NCBI GenBank assembly: GCA_017512805.1
Contig: JAFWES010000088.1
Coordinates: 1 to 64,000 of the forward strand
Source of the DNA: Clostridia bacterium
GTDB lineage: Bacteria > Bacillota > Clostridia > Christensenellales > Aristaeellaceae
Length of the DNA: 64,000 nt
Direction of reading: 5' to 3'
Below are positions 7,832 to 17,433 of this stretch, piece after piece. The position numbers and the translations under genes are program-made. Within the stretch, counting starts at the first letter, position 1. Each line of letters begins with the position of its first letter. The notes under the pieces are model-generated. The model worked only from the letters and a program-made list of their open reading frames with translations, did not search any database and had not been told where the DNA came from.

Positions 7832-10800
7832 TTACTGTCCGTCCACCGGGAGCGCGTTGCGATCCTGGTCATAGCGGCTCGTGACCACCAGATTTCCGTC
7901 GGCGTCATAATAGCCGTTCCAGCCGGCGACGCCGTCCGCGTTGTTGGTGAGCTTGTTGTAGCGGTCCAGATAGCGCTCAGAGGTAATGCGGCCCTCGGTA
8001 TCGAAGGTGCGCTCCACGCTGGCGTAGCCCGCCGCACAGTTGCTTTGGGCGCCGATTTCATCGTAATAGCCTTCCCAGGTCCAGTTGCCGAACTCGTCCT
8101 CTTCGTATTCCATGATGGCGTATCCGTCAGTGGTGGTCACGGGGGATCCGTCCTGGCTCAGGAAGGTGATCTCATGGACCCGGGTCACGGGGTAGAACAG
8201 GCTGCTCATGCCCCAGGCGCCGTTGGCGGCGGCGGTCTTTTCGCCGTTTTCGTCCAGATAATAGCGGAATTCCTTTTCCACCCGGGAGGAATTGGACAGA
8301 TCGTAGTCATAGAGGATGGCGGCGTAGCCGTCCGCCGTGGCGACGGGGTTTCCGTCCGCGCCCAGCCAGGTGCGCCGTTCCAGCCGGCCATAGGGATTGT
8401 AGTCCATCTTCAAGCCGTAGGCGCCGTTCACTTCGGCGGGATTGCCGTCGGCGTCAAAATACTGCTCCAGGGTGATTTCCCCGCGGCTGGAATATTCCCG
8501 GGTGATCATGGCGGCGCCATCCTGACCCTGGACAGCCTGACCATTTTCGTCCACATAGCGGACGGCGATGACCCGGTCATACCGGTCATAGGTCTGCTCC
8601 CGGCGCTGGGGATCGGCGCCCTCGGCGTTCTGCTCGTTGAGGACCAGCATGGTGTAGGTCTGATTCTCCGGATCCTCGGAGAGGAGCTCCCGGCTGGAGA
8701 AGCCGCCCACGGCGATGGGCTGCTCACTCGGATCCAGGTAGGTTTCCCGGCTGATCCGGCCGCTGGGGGCGTATTCGACGGTATGGATGGCGTAGCCTTC
8801 CCTCGCGGGGGCGTAATTGTCGTTTTCGTCGAAGTATTCCTCGGAGATCAGGCGGCCCTGCTCGTCATATTCCACCAGCTGAGCGGCGTAGGAGGCGCCC
8901 TCCGGCACCACGCCCAGGGCTTTGGTATCGTAATAGCGCTCAGAGGTCAGGTTGCCCAGATCATCGTAGGTATAGACGGCGGTGGCATAGCCCATGACCG
9001 TATCGGTCAGGTTGCCGTCGACGTCATAATAGGCTTCCTCGGTGACATTGCCCAATTCGTTATAGGCGGTGGTTTTGGTGGCGTAGCCCCGGCTGCCGGC
9101 GGCCAGGTTCCCCGCCCGATCGTAATAGCCGCGGGAAAGCTCCCACCCGGCCAAATTGTATTCGTACCGGACCTCGGCATAATCGTTCTGATAAAGCACG
9201 GGATTGCCGGAGGCGTCAAAGTACTTCACGGCCAGCACCCGCCCGTCGGGATCGACCTTCCGGGTCAGGGAGGAATAGCGGCCGGTGGTATGGATGGCCG
9301 GGCCGCCCCGGGCGCTGAGCAGGCGCTCCTCCACGCAGAAGTTGCGTTCGTTATAGGTATATTCGATTTCCGCGTAGCCCTGGGGGCCCCAGATCAGGGA
9401 TCCGGAGCGGTCGAAATAGCTCTGGCGGATCCGGTTGTTGGCGTTGTCGTAGGCATAGGCCACGGCACTGTAGCCGCCGGAAAGGGTCACCGGCTGGCCT
9501 TCCGCGTCCAGATATTCCCGCTTCACCAGTCGGCGGCGCTCGTCCCAGGAGCTGCGGATCGTGGCATAGCCGGAGGCGCAGTTGACGGGCAGGTCGCTAT
9601 GGTCCAGATAGGTTTCGGTCAGGACGTCGCCGTTCTGGTCCACCGTGCGCACCAGGGCGGAATACCCGGCGCTGATATAGGTGCGGGCATACCGGTCGTC
9701 CAGGTAGACGATGGAGGTAACATACTGGTTCTCGTTATAGAGGAACTGGGAGGCGGCGTAGCCGTCCTTAAAGAGGGTGGGCTGATCGTACACATCCAGA
9801 TAGGTGGTGCGCCAGACCCGGCCCTGATCGCTGAATTCATAGCGGATGCCGGCATAGCCGGAGGAGATGACCACCGGGGCGCCGCTTCCGTTCAGATAAT
9901 GCTCGGCGGTGCGGCGGTCCTGGGCGTCATAGCTGTAGGTAATGCTGGCGTAGCCGAACTGGGTTTCCACGGGCTGCAGAGCGCCGTTCAGGAAATCCAC
10001 CCGGATCAGGTTGCCCCGGCCGTCATAGGAATTGCGGGTGGCGGTGGCCCGGGCGGTCAGGGAGGCGATGCGCTCGTTTTCATCCAGGTACTGCTCCAGG
10101 ATCACATGGTTAAACTTGTCATACTCCCGCTGCCATACGCTGAAGCCTTCCGGCAGGCGGGTCAGGTTGTCCTGCTCGTCCAGGTACCTGACCTGGAGGC
10201 GGTTGCCCGCGTTGTCGTACACATAGGCGATGGCGCTGTAGCCCTGGCGGACGGTGACCCGGTTCATCTGCTCGTCATAATAGCTTTCCTGGGTCAGGCG
10301 GCCCCGGTTATCATAATCGAAGGTGGCGATGGCGTATCCGGGCACGGTCATCACCCGTTCCTGCCCCATGAAATAATCAGAACGGGTCACGCGGCCGGCG
10401 GCGTCATATTCGTGGGTGATACGGTTGTAGCCGTCCTCCAGCAGGGTGGGCTGGCCCTCGAAGATAAACCAGGCCTCCTCCACGGCATGGCCGTTTTCGT
10501 CATAGGCCCAGGTTTTCAGGCTGTACTTCCCATCCATGAGGACGTATTCCCCGTCCGCGCCGGTGAAACGCTCGGACAGCTGATGTCCTTGCGCATCCCA
10601 GGTCAGGGCGCGGGCGGCGTAGCCATCGCTCTGGGTCAGGAGGGCGCCATCGGCGCCGGTGAAGGTTTCCGACAGAAGGTGACCCTGTTCGTCATAGGTG
10701 CTGGTCTTTTTCGCGTAGCCCCGGCCAGACACGACGGGAGCATTGTCCACGCCGAAATAGGCTTCCTCCAGCTCGTTCCCCAGGGCGTCATAGGTATGGG

Positions 10801-13696
10801 TCACCGCGGCATAGTCCCCGCGAAGCATGTAGGGAGCGCCGGTTTCGTCGAAGAAGCGCTCGCTCAGCAGGCGGTTTTCCCCGTCATATTCCCGGCGGAC
10901 CTCGGCGGCGCCGGCGTTCACATTGGTGATCCGGCCATCCGCGCCGTAATACACCTCGCGGACCAGGTTGCCCCGCAGGTCATATTCGGAAACAAAGGAG
11001 GCGTATCCGTCGGCGGTTTCCACGGGCTGGCCCGCCGCATCCCGGAAGGATTCGGAGGTCATATGGCCTTCCCCATCCCAGGTATAGAGGGTCTCGGCCA
11101 CGCCCTGCGGGTTCGCGATCAGGGTCCCGGAGGCGTCCTTGCAGGATTCCCGGACGGTATGACCCGCGTAGTCGGTTTCGGTTTCCAGGATCGCGTATCC
11201 CAGGGTCGTGAGCACGGGACGGCGATCCGCGTCCAGATAGGTGGTAATGGTGGTGGTTCCGTCCTCGCTGTAGGAATAGGTCACGGCGGCGTAGCCATCC
11301 CGGTTCAGGAGGAGGGAGCCGTCCGCGTCATAGCGGGCTTCCTCGGTGATCCTCCCCTGGGCGTCCAGCTTGCGCTCAAACCAGGCGTATCCCACGGAAG
11401 CCGGGTTCACCGGCTGACCCTTTTCGTCATAATATTTGCGCAGGAGCAGGTTTCCAGAAAGATCGTAGGCGGTTTCCACGGCGGCGTAGCCCGCGGGCAG
11501 CAGCACCGGCAGCTCCTCCCCGTCCAGATAGGTGATCAGGGCGGGCAGGCCGTTGGCCGGATCATAGGTCAGGGAGCGGCCGGCGTAGCCCTGCTCGTTG
11601 AGGACGGGCTGCAGGTCGGCCCCGTAATTCATTTCCCAGGTAAGGCGATGGCTGCCGTCATAGCGGCGGCTGGCTTTGGCGACGCCGCTGACGGCCACGG
11701 GATCGCCGGCGGCGCTGAAGTATTCGATGGTTTCGATATCGCCAGCAACGCTGTAGGCATAGCGGACGGTGGCATATCCCGCGGTCTGGGTCAGGGGGGC
11801 GCCGTCCGGGCCGAAGAAGGTTTCCGCCACATGGTGGCCGGAGAAATCGTAGGCATGCACTTGCACGGCCGCGGACCCGCCGGCGGCGATCAGGTTCCCG
11901 TCCTCGCCGAAGGTCGCCTGCCACAGGAGGCTCCCATCCCGGTTATATTCCCGGCGGACGGCGGCATAGCCGTAGCGGGCCAGGGTCGGGGCGCCGGTTT
12001 CGTCGAAATAGAGGGCAGCGGTCTGATTCAGGCGGCCGTCATAGGCGTAATCAACCCGGCTGGCTCCGTGGGAAACGGACCGGTCCGGATTGCCTTGCGC
12101 GTCCAGGAAGCGCTCGCTCAGCAGCAGGTTCTGCTTCGGGCCGCCATAGGTCATCTCCCGGCCGTAGGCGCCGCTGATCCCCTCGCAGGGAGCGCCGGTC
12201 TCGTCGAAATAGGCTTCGGCGACCGCCGGGGCTTCGATATCGGGGCTGTCGTAGGTAAAGGTAATAGAAGCGTACTGGAACTCGTCATGGCGGGTGGGCT
12301 CCCAGGCCGCGTCCATATAGGTGGTTTTGATGATCTGGTTATTCCCGTTGCGTTCGTTGACATAGCCCGCGTGTCCGGCCTTGAGCTGGATCAGCTCCAG
12401 GTCCGTGCCGTAGAACTTATGCCATTCCACCATGTCGGGGTTCAGGACATAGGTTTCTTTCCCCTTGCTGTCCACCCGGCGCATCCGGTGATACTTCCAT
12501 TCCTCCCGGGCAAAGCCGCCGTTGCTCATGGTATAGCGATCCAGGGTATCATAGAAGGTGGCGCGGTAGTCCCATTCTTCCTTGTCGGCGTCGTCGTACT
12601 CATGCTCCACCATGGAATATCCGTTGGTGATCATGGTGCGGTAGCCGTCGGCGCCGAAATACCGCTCGAAATGGACCCGGTCGTCGCCGTAATACTCATA
12701 GGTGACCCGAGCATAGCCGTTCAACATCTTGATCAGCTCGCCCTGGGTGCCCAGATAATCGGTCTGCACCACGCGGTCCCGATCGTCATAGGTATTGACC
12801 ATGGAGGCATAGCCGTTGGCAGCCAGGATGGGGTTGCCGTCCAGGTCGAAGGTATCGATCCGGGTCAGGTTGCCCCGATCGTCATAGGTGCGCTCTTCCC
12901 GGAACCAGCGGCTGCCGCCCAGGGCAGGGGACCCGTCGGCGGCGTAGATTTCCGTCCGAAGGGGCAGGCGCACCGTGGCCCGGCGGCTGCCGGTGGCGCG
13001 CTTGAGGCCGAGGGCGTTCTTCACCACGATACTGTTCTCGGCGGCTTTAGCCATATCGGTAATATACGTGACCACCGTTTTGCCAGCGCCCTCGGGGCCC
13101 ACCAGGGCCTTGTCCTCGGCGTCCAGCCAGGTGGTGGTGACGGTCTCGGTCCCGTCCCCGTTCTCCACGGTATCATACAGGATGCGGGCATAGCCGCCGG
13201 TGGGGCGGGTCAGGTTTCCCGCCGCGTCATACCAGGAGCAGGAGACCTGCCGGTCCCCTTCCCAGATATCCCTGCGGGAGCTGTAGCCGCCGGGAATATC
13301 GGCGGGGGAACCGTCGGCCGCGAAGCGGGTTTCGGACAGGACATGGCTGTCGCCCGCGGCGTTCCGGCCATAGGTGTATTCCGCCCGGGCATAGCCCTGA
13401 TCGGTATTCACCGGCCGGCCCTGGGCGTCAAAGTAGGCTTCGGTCAGGAGGTTGCCATCCTGATCCCAGCTGTACTCCGCCCGGGCGTAGCCCCGGCTGT
13501 TTTCCGCGGGGGCGCCGGACAGATCCGTCACTGTCTCGGCGATCAGCCGGCCCGCCTCGTCCCATTCGCAGGCCGTCTCGGTATAGACCGGGACAGACAG
13601 CGAAACGGATTCCGCCGTTCCGGCGCCCGCGGGCATCGCCAGGCACAGCGCCAGCAGGAGCAGCGCCGTCAGTCTGCCAAATCCTTGTCTGTTCAT
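7832..13696 (-). CDS. Giant secreted protein of about 40 YD-like tandem repeats
   Basis: The 1954-residue product begins with a signal peptide (basic MNRQGFGRL, then a Leu/Ala-rich core ending near AGAGTAES). Nearly all the rest is a roughly 46-residue unit repeated about 40 times. The consensus is a Gly-Tyr-Ala segment, an aromatic strand, YDxxGN or YDxxGR, then ExYxDxxGxPV. It resembles the YD repeats of RHS/teneurin-type beta-solenoids but lacks the RHS core-domain motif and any toxin tip; repeats run to the last residues. No transmembrane or LPXTG-like anchor is seen. It lies between a polysaccharide co-polymerase/kinase and an LCP-like protein, so it is probably a wall- or glycan-associated shell or adhesion protein. 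The specific function is unknown. Confidence 0.85.
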   Translation of the reverse strand: MNRQGFGRLTALLLLALCLAMPAGAGTAESVSLSVPVYTETACEWDEAGRLIAETVTDLSGAPAENSRGYARAEYSWDQDGNLLTEAYFDAQGRPVNTDQGYARAEYTYGRNAAGDSHVLSETRFAADGSPADIPGGYSSRRDIWEGDRQVSCSWYDAAGNLTRPTGGYARILYDTVENGDGTETVTTTWLDAEDKALVGPEGAGKTVVTYITDMAKAAENSIVVKNALGLKRATGSRRATVRLPLRTEIYAADGSPALGGSRWFREERTYDDRGNLTRIDTFDLDGNPILAANGYASMVNTYDDRDRVVQTDYLGTQGELIKMLNGYARVTYEYYGDDRVHFERYFGADGYRTMITNGYSMVEHEYDDADKEEWDYRATFYDTLDRYTMSNGGFAREEWKYHRMRRVDSKGKETYVLNPDMVEWHKFYGTDLELIQLKAGHAGYVNERNGNNQIIKTTYMDAAWEPTRHDEFQYASITFTYDSPDIEAPAVAEAYFDETGAPCEGISGAYGREMTYGGPKQNLLLSERFLDAQGNPDRSVSHGASRVDYAYDGRLNQTAALYFDETGAPTLARYGYAAVRREYNRDGSLLWQATFGEDGNLIAAGGSAAVQVHAYDFSGHHVAETFFGPDGAPLTQTAGYATVRYAYSVAGDIETIEYFSAAGDPVAVSGVAKASRRYDGSHRLTWEMNYGADLQPVLNEQGYAGRSLTYDPANGLPALITYLDGEELPVLLPAGYAAVETAYDLSGNLLLRKYYDEKGQPVNPASVGYAWFERKLDAQGRITEEARYDADGSLLLNRDGYAAVTYSYSEDGTTTITTYLDADRRPVLTTLGYAILETETDYAGHTVRESCKDASGTLIANPQGVAETLYTWDGEGHMTSESFRDAAGQPVETADGYASFVSEYDLRGNLVREVYYGADGRITNVNAGAAEVRREYDGENRLLSERFFDETGAPYMLRGDYAAVTHTYDALGNELEEAYFGVDNAPVVSGRGYAKKTSTYDEQGHLLSETFTGADGALLTQSDGYAARALTWDAQGHQLSERFTGADGEYVLMDGKYSLKTWAYDENGHAVEEAWFIFEGQPTLLEDGYNRITHEYDAAGRVTRSDYFMGQERVMTVPGYAIATFDYDNRGRLTQESYYDEQMNRVTVRQGYSAIAYVYDNAGNRLQVRYLDEQDNLTRLPEGFSVWQREYDKFNHVILEQYLDENERIASLTARATATRNSYDGRGNLIRVDFLNGALQPVETQFGYASITYSYDAQDRRTAEHYLNGSGAPVVISSGYAGIRYEFSDQGRVWRTTYLDVYDQPTLFKDGYAASQFLYNENQYVTSIVYLDDRYARTYISAGYSALVRTVDQNGDVLTETYLDHSDLPVNCASGYATIRSSWDERRRLVKREYLDAEGQPVTLSGGYSAVAYAYDNANNRIRQSYFDRSGSLIWGPQGYAEIEYTYNERNFCVEERLLSARGGPAIHTTGRYSSLTRKVDPDGRVLAVKYFDASGNPVLYQNDYAEVRYEYNLAGWELSRGYYDRAGNLAAGSRGYATKTTAYNELGNVTEEAYYDVDGNLTDTVMGYATAVYTYDDLGNLTSERYYDTKALGVVPEGASYAAQLVEYDEQGRLISEEYFDENDNYAPAREGYAIHTVEYAPSGRISRETYLDPSEQPIAVGGFSSRELLSEDPENQTYTMLVLNEQNAEGADPQRREQTYDRYDRVIAVRYVDENGQAVQGQDGAAMITREYSSRGEITLEQYFDADGNPAEVNGAYGLKMDYNPYGRLERRTWLGADGNPVATADGYAAILYDYDLSNSSRVEKEFRYYLDENGEKTAAANGAWGMSSLFYPVTRVHEITFLSQDGSPVTTTDGYAIMEYEEDEFGNWTWEGYYDEIGAQSNCAAGYASVERTFDTEGRITSERYLDRYNKLTNNADGVAGWNGYYDADGNLVVTSRYDQDRNALPVDGQ

Positions 13697-13732
13697 TTCT
13701 GAACCCCCCTTTGATGGTTTCCCCTGGTATTT

Positions 13733-13794
13733 GGGCCCGGCTGTTCAGCCGGGGCCTTGTTCTCTTTGGTTCTGCCCGGCTGTTCAGCTGGGCC
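13733..13794. repeat. Duplicated GC-rich hairpins between the kinase and YD-repeat genes
   Basis: Two related palindromes, 13733-13756 (GGCCCGGCT, loop, AGCCGGGGCC) and 13774-13794 (GCCCGGCT, loop, AGCTGGGC), lie 17 bases apart in the 112-base intergenic gap. Neither is followed by a T-tract. They may shape mRNA stability and the relative expression of the two genes. Confidence 0.6.
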
Positions 13795-13808
13795 TTGCTT
13801 TCTGTTGG

Positions 13809-15374
13809 TCAGGCCTGCTCGCCTTCATTTCCCCGGCGGCGGCGATTGGACTGAAGTTCGTTTTGATCTTCACTGTCGGCAGCCTTCGACGCCGGAATTT
13901 CCGGCTGACCGGGATGGACAGCCCCGCCGCCGGAGGCGGCTGGATCCTTTGAACCGGAATGATCCGCGGAGGCATGCTCCCGGTGATCATACTTATGGTA
14001 ATAGGACTTATAGTACTTCCGGCTGTAGTAGCCGCCGGTCTTCAGGCGCTCGCCATAGAAGACGAAGCCCAGCAGATCCATGCCCGTCATTTCCGCGGCC
14101 GTCAGGGCCTTGCGCACCTCCCGGTGGTCAGAGAAGCCCTGGCGCACCACGAAGAGGGAGCCGGCTACCCGGTCCGACAGGGCCAGGGGATCCGACACGA
14201 TATTGATAGGCGGCGCGTCCAGCAGGACGATATCGTATTCCGACTCCATATCCAGCAGCAGCTCCCGCATGGCTTCGGAACCCAGGAGCTCGGAGGGATT
14301 GGGGGGCTGATGTCCCGTGGGAAGAACCTGCAGGTTGTCCTGACTGGTGTTCACCAGGCAATGGCGCCATTGATGCTGCCCCACCAGCACCTCGGACAGG
14401 CCGGCCAGGTGATGATCGTAGTAGAAGAGATCCTGCTGGCAGGAGCGGCGCATATCCGCGTCCACCAGCAGCACCTTTTTGCCGCTCATGGCCAGGGAAA
14501 TGGCCAGGTTCGCCGCGATGGTGGATTTGCCCTCGCCGGAGATGGCGCTGACCACGGCCACGGAATGGCTCTGCTTCCCCACCAGGGTATAGAGGAGGTT
14601 CATCCGCAGCTTGGCGTAGGCCTCGATATTTTCCATGGGGCTTTTCTCGTTCAGCACGAAGGCGCCGGGATCCGCGTCCTCTTCCTTCCGGCGGCGGACG
14701 GAGGCCAGCACCGGCAGGGTGTACTGCTCGGTGAGCTCCTTGGGATCGTCAATCTTTTGATCCAGGAGGAAGAGCAGTACCAGCAACGCCGCGGCGGCCA
14801 CGGCCCCGATCAGGGCGCCGTTCAGGCCCCGGCGGATATCCTGCCGGGCGTCGGGGCGGGAAGGGGCGGAGGCGTAGTCGATGATTTCGATATCGCCGGC
14901 GCCGACCACCCGCTTGATTTCGGCGGGGGCCACGTCCAGGACGGTATTCACGATATCGGCGCTGAGGGCCGGATCCCCGGTGCGGCTGCTGACCCGGACG
15001 ACGCCGGTTTCAGACACCGTCCCCATGGAGAGGGAGCCGGCGATGGCGCCGGTGGTGATGCGCGGATGATCCGCGGCCATCCGGTCGACAATGGCGTCCA
15101 GCACCCGGTTGCTCTTGACCACCTGGGCGTATGTATCCACCAACTGGACGGCGCTGTTCAGGTCGCTCATGTTGGTATAGCCGTAGTTCATGAGGTTGGG
15201 GTTGGCGTTATAGACATACATGGTGCCGGAGGCGGTATAGGTATCCCCCACCTTCAGGGACCGCCAATACATATAGCCAAAGCCGATGGCCGCGCACAGG
15301 ACGATCAGCCAGCACCGCTTCAGGAGGTACAGGGCCATTTTGACCAGATCGATGCTGGAGCGTCTGTTTGTCAT
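13809..15374 (-). CDS. Polysaccharide co-polymerase fused to a BY-type tyrosine kinase (Wzz-Wzc/CapAB fusion)
   Basis: In 521 residues this joins a Wzz-type chain-length domain to a bacterial tyrosine kinase. Membrane helices at about 17-36 and 187-207 flank the extracellular part. The kinase half shows Walker A SAISGEGKSTIAANLA (about 274-289), Walker A' LLVDADMR, and Walker B IVLLDAPPI. A tyrosine cluster for autophosphorylation is near 446-463 (GGYYSRKYYKSYYHKY). A Gly/Ser/Glu-rich tail follows. Such proteins regulate polymer length and export by cycles of phosphorylation. A TTGACA-17-TAGAAT promoter lies upstream, and the YD-repeat and LCP-like genes follow. No cognate phosphatase is seen in the window. 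Confidence 0.93.
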   Translation of the reverse strand: MTNRRSSIDLVKMALYLLKRCWLIVLCAAIGFGYMYWRSLKVGDTYTASGTMYVYNANPNLMNYGYTNMSDLNSAVQLVDTYAQVVKSNRVLDAIVDRMAADHPRITTGAIAGSLSMGTVSETGVVRVSSRTGDPALSADIVNTVLDVAPAEIKRVVGAGDIEIIDYASAPSRPDARQDIRRGLNGALIGAVAAAALLVLLFLLDQKIDDPKELTEQYTLPVLASVRRRKEEDADPGAFVLNEKSPMENIEAYAKLRMNLLYTLVGKQSHSVAVVSAISGEGKSTIAANLAISLAMSGKKVLLVDADMRRSCQQDLFYYDHHLAGLSEVLVGQHQWRHCLVNTSQDNLQVLPTGHQPPNPSELLGSEAMRELLLDMESEYDIVLLDAPPINIVSDPLALSDRVAGSLFVVRQGFSDHREVRKALTAAEMTGMDLLGFVFYGERLKTGGYYSRKYYKSYYHKYDHREHASADHSGSKDPAASGGGAVHPGQPEIPASKAADSEDQNELQSNRRRRGNEGEQA

Positions 15375-15468
15375 TCCGTCTCACTTCCCCCATCCTATGG
15401 TAAAAGGCTATTGCGCGGGAAACACGGCCGCGAAAAGGGCAGAATCATCCCACTGCAAAAATCAATCC

Positions 15469-15497
15469 ATTCTACGTCTAAAGCAAGTTTCTGTCAA
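15469..15497 (-). promoter_or_regulatory. Sigma-A-type promoter for the kinase/YD/LCP operon
   Basis: On the minus strand TTGACA (15497-15492), a 17-base spacer and TAGAAT (15474-15469) precede the kinase start by about 95 bases. The -35 box is a perfect match and the -10 differs at one base. Confidence 0.75.
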
Positions 15498-15525
15498 CTA
15501 ACAATGTCGGTTTTTTCGGCGCATA

Positions 15526-15570
15526 ACAGAACATCCGCCCCCGAAAAAGAGCGGATGTTCTGTTCTTTTT
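15526..15570. terminator. Intrinsic-terminator-like hairpin between glgA and the kinase promoter
   Basis: ACAGAACATCCGC and GCGGATGTTCTGT form a perfect 13-pair stem with a 12-base loop, 18 bases past the glgA stop. The T-rich run lies on the plus-strand side (TTCTTTTTTT), while on the glgA strand the stem is followed by TTATGCG, so it is a less typical terminator for glgA. It insulates glgA from the kinase promoter. Confidence 0.65.
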
Positions 15571-15580
15571 TTGTTTTTGA

Positions 15581-17050
15581 TCAGAGACCCTGGAGGCCCA
15601 GTTCCTTCAGTTCCTCGTACAGGTCGATGTATCTTTGCGCGGAGAGATCCCAGGATACGTCCTTTTCCATATCGCGGCGGACCAGGGCGTCCCAGACGTT
15701 CCGATGGTCAAAGTACTGATCCTTGCCGCGGTTCACGGCATCCAGGAGCAGATCGGCCCGATAGCGGTCGAAGGTAAAGCCGTTGCCCTCGCCGGTATAT
15801 TCGTTGAAGGGCTCCACCGTATCCTTGAGGCCGCCGGTTTCCCGGACGACGGGGACGGTGCCATAGCGCATGGCGATCAGCTGCGTCAGGCCGCAGGGCT
15901 CGAAGAGGCTGGGAACCAGCAGGGCGTCGGCGCCGGCATAGATCTGGTGGCTCAGGCTCTCGTCATACTTGATGCAGGCGCAGACCTGGCCCGGATGGAT
16001 GCCCTCATAGTAGCGGAAGGAATTTTCGTACCGGGGATCGCCGGTGCCCAGGATGACCACCTGGGTGCGATCGTCAAGCATCTGCTCGAAGACCGCGTTC
16101 ACCAGATCCAGGCCCTTCTGATCCGTCAGGCGGGAGATCAGGCCCAGGACGAACTTCCCGTCGTCCACGGTCAGGCCCAGGCGCTCCTGCAGGGCCCGCT
16201 TGTTGGCGCGCTTCACCTCCAGGACGGAATGCTCGTCATAGGTGTTCGGGAGGAGCGCGTCGGTGCGGGGATTCCAGATGTCCACGTCGATGCCGTTGAC
16301 GATGCCCCGGAGCTTGCCGCGATGATACCAGAGATGGCCGTTGAGGCCCTCGCCGTAGAAATCGGTCTGGATTTCCTCGGCATAGGTGGCGCTGACGGTG
16401 GTTACCCGATCGGCATAGGCCAGGCCGCCCTTGAACATATTGGCCTCGTGATCGTTCATTTTGAACACGGGATAGTCAAAGAGGTAATCCGGCAGGCCGG
16501 ACCAGTACTTCAGGTGATCCAGGCTGCAGATGCCCTGGAACCGCAGGTTATGGATGGTCAGGACACTGCGGGCGGCGCCCACGGGCGTGCCGGCGAAGCT
16601 CGTCCGCAGATAGACGGGCACCAGGGCCGCCTGCCAATCGTGGCAGTGCACCACATCGGGGATCCATTCCAGATAGTTCAGGACGGCCAGGGCCGCCTTG
16701 GAGAAATAGCAGTACTTGGGAATATCCTCCCACAGGCCGGTATAGGGGTTGCCCCAGTCGAAGAATTCCCGGTTTTCGATCAGGTCATAGACGACGCCGT
16801 CGATTTCGGTTTCCATGACGCCGACGAAATAGCTCTGGCCCCCCTGGCACAGGTCCATCATGAAGGAGCCCTTCCAGGTGACGTTGTCCTTGAACTTCTG
16901 GGGGATGCAGGCGTAATACGGAAGGATGACCCGGACGTCGCAGCCTTCCCGGCGCAGGGCACGGGGCAGGGCATACATGACGTCGCCCAGGCCGCCGGTT
17001 TTGATGAAGGGATAGGATTCGGACCCGATGAACGCGACTTTGGTGGGCAT
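15581..17050 (-). CDS. glgA: Glycogen synthase (ADP-glucose type, GT5)
   Basis: The 489-residue protein is full length for bacterial GlgA, which extends alpha-1,4-glucan from ADP-glucose in the cytosol. The N-terminal donor-binding motif KTGGLGDV lies at residues 17-24. Other family marks are VHCHDWQAALVPVYL, the SLDHLKYW insertion region, GIVNGIDVDIWNP, LISRLTDQKGLDL and the C-terminal SLFEPCGLTQLIAMRYGTVP with the catalytic Glu region. No other glycogen genes are adjacent. A 37-codon membrane-protein gene lies 21 bases upstream and may be co-transcribed. Confidence 0.95.
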   Translation of the reverse strand: MPTKVAFIGSESYPFIKTGGLGDVMYALPRALRREGCDVRVILPYYACIPQKFKDNVTWKGSFMMDLCQGGQSYFVGVMETEIDGVVYDLIENREFFDWGNPYTGLWEDIPKYCYFSKAALAVLNYLEWIPDVVHCHDWQAALVPVYLRTSFAGTPVGAARSVLTIHNLRFQGICSLDHLKYWSGLPDYLFDYPVFKMNDHEANMFKGGLAYADRVTTVSATYAEEIQTDFYGEGLNGHLWYHRGKLRGIVNGIDVDIWNPRTDALLPNTYDEHSVLEVKRANKRALQERLGLTVDDGKFVLGLISRLTDQKGLDLVNAVFEQMLDDRTQVVILGTGDPRYENSFRYYEGIHPGQVCACIKYDESLSHQIYAGADALLVPSLFEPCGLTQLIAMRYGTVPVVRETGGLKDTVEPFNEYTGEGNGFTFDRYRADLLLDAVNRGKDQYFDHRNVWDALVRRDMEKDVSWDLSAQRYIDLYEELKELGLQGL

Positions 17051-17071
17051 AGGTGTGTTTCTCCTTTCTCG

Positions 17072-17185
17072 TTACCAGATCTGGCTGAGGATCGCGGCGG
17101 CCACCACGGAGAAGACCATGACGCCGGCGACGACCAGCGCGATGGTGCGGTTGGCTTTTTTCCGTTTGCTTTCACGCGTGGACAT
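17072..17185 (-). CDS. Small single-pass membrane protein (37 aa)
   Basis: A 37-codon frame from an ATG ten bases after AAGGAGG encodes a basic N-terminus (STRESKRKKANR) followed by one hydrophobic helix (TIALVVAGVMVFSVVAAAIL) and a short SQIW end. It resembles the very small membrane proteins called DUF4044 in Bacillota, but the match is by general form only. It directly precedes glgA. A longer frame extends upstream into a repeat element and is not credible. Confidence 0.6.
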   Translation of the reverse strand: MSTRESKRKKANRTIALVVAGVMVFSVVAAAILSQIW

Positions 17186-17215
17186 GTGGGATTTTCCTCC
17201 TTCTTCTTGAATAAT

Positions 17216-17416
17216 ACCAGTCGCTTCGCTCTCTGAGATGTTCCCCTCCGGGGGGGCGGGAACCGACCGTCGCCCCAGTGGGGCGTTCGCCATAGGCGAA
17301 AGGAAGGTGACCGCCTCAACCGAAACAAGCGCAGCCGCCGCCCCAAGGCGGCTGTGCGCCGATTGAGGTTGCGGAAGGCCGAGCGGAGCAGAGGGAAACA
17401 CCTCAGAGCTTCGCTT
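17216..17416. mobile_element. MITE-like palindromic intergenic element
   Basis: About 200 bases with imperfect terminal inverted repeats: the left end reads CTCTGAGATGTTCCCC and the right end GGGAAACACCTCAGAG. The central 92 bases (17281-17372) recur nearly identically but inverted at 21974-22065, on the other side of the 1438-residue gene. It encodes nothing convincing. This fits a non-autonomous MITE or large REP element. Confidence 0.65.
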
Positions 17417-17433
17417 GCAAGGTTGAGCAGCAA

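Noticed and set aside
8045-13702. A long open frame on the plus strand opposite the YD-repeat gene
   Set aside because: It exists because repeated GC-rich codons leave few stops in the antisense frame. It has no start signal, and its product is a low-complexity Gly/Val/Ile-rich string without family features.
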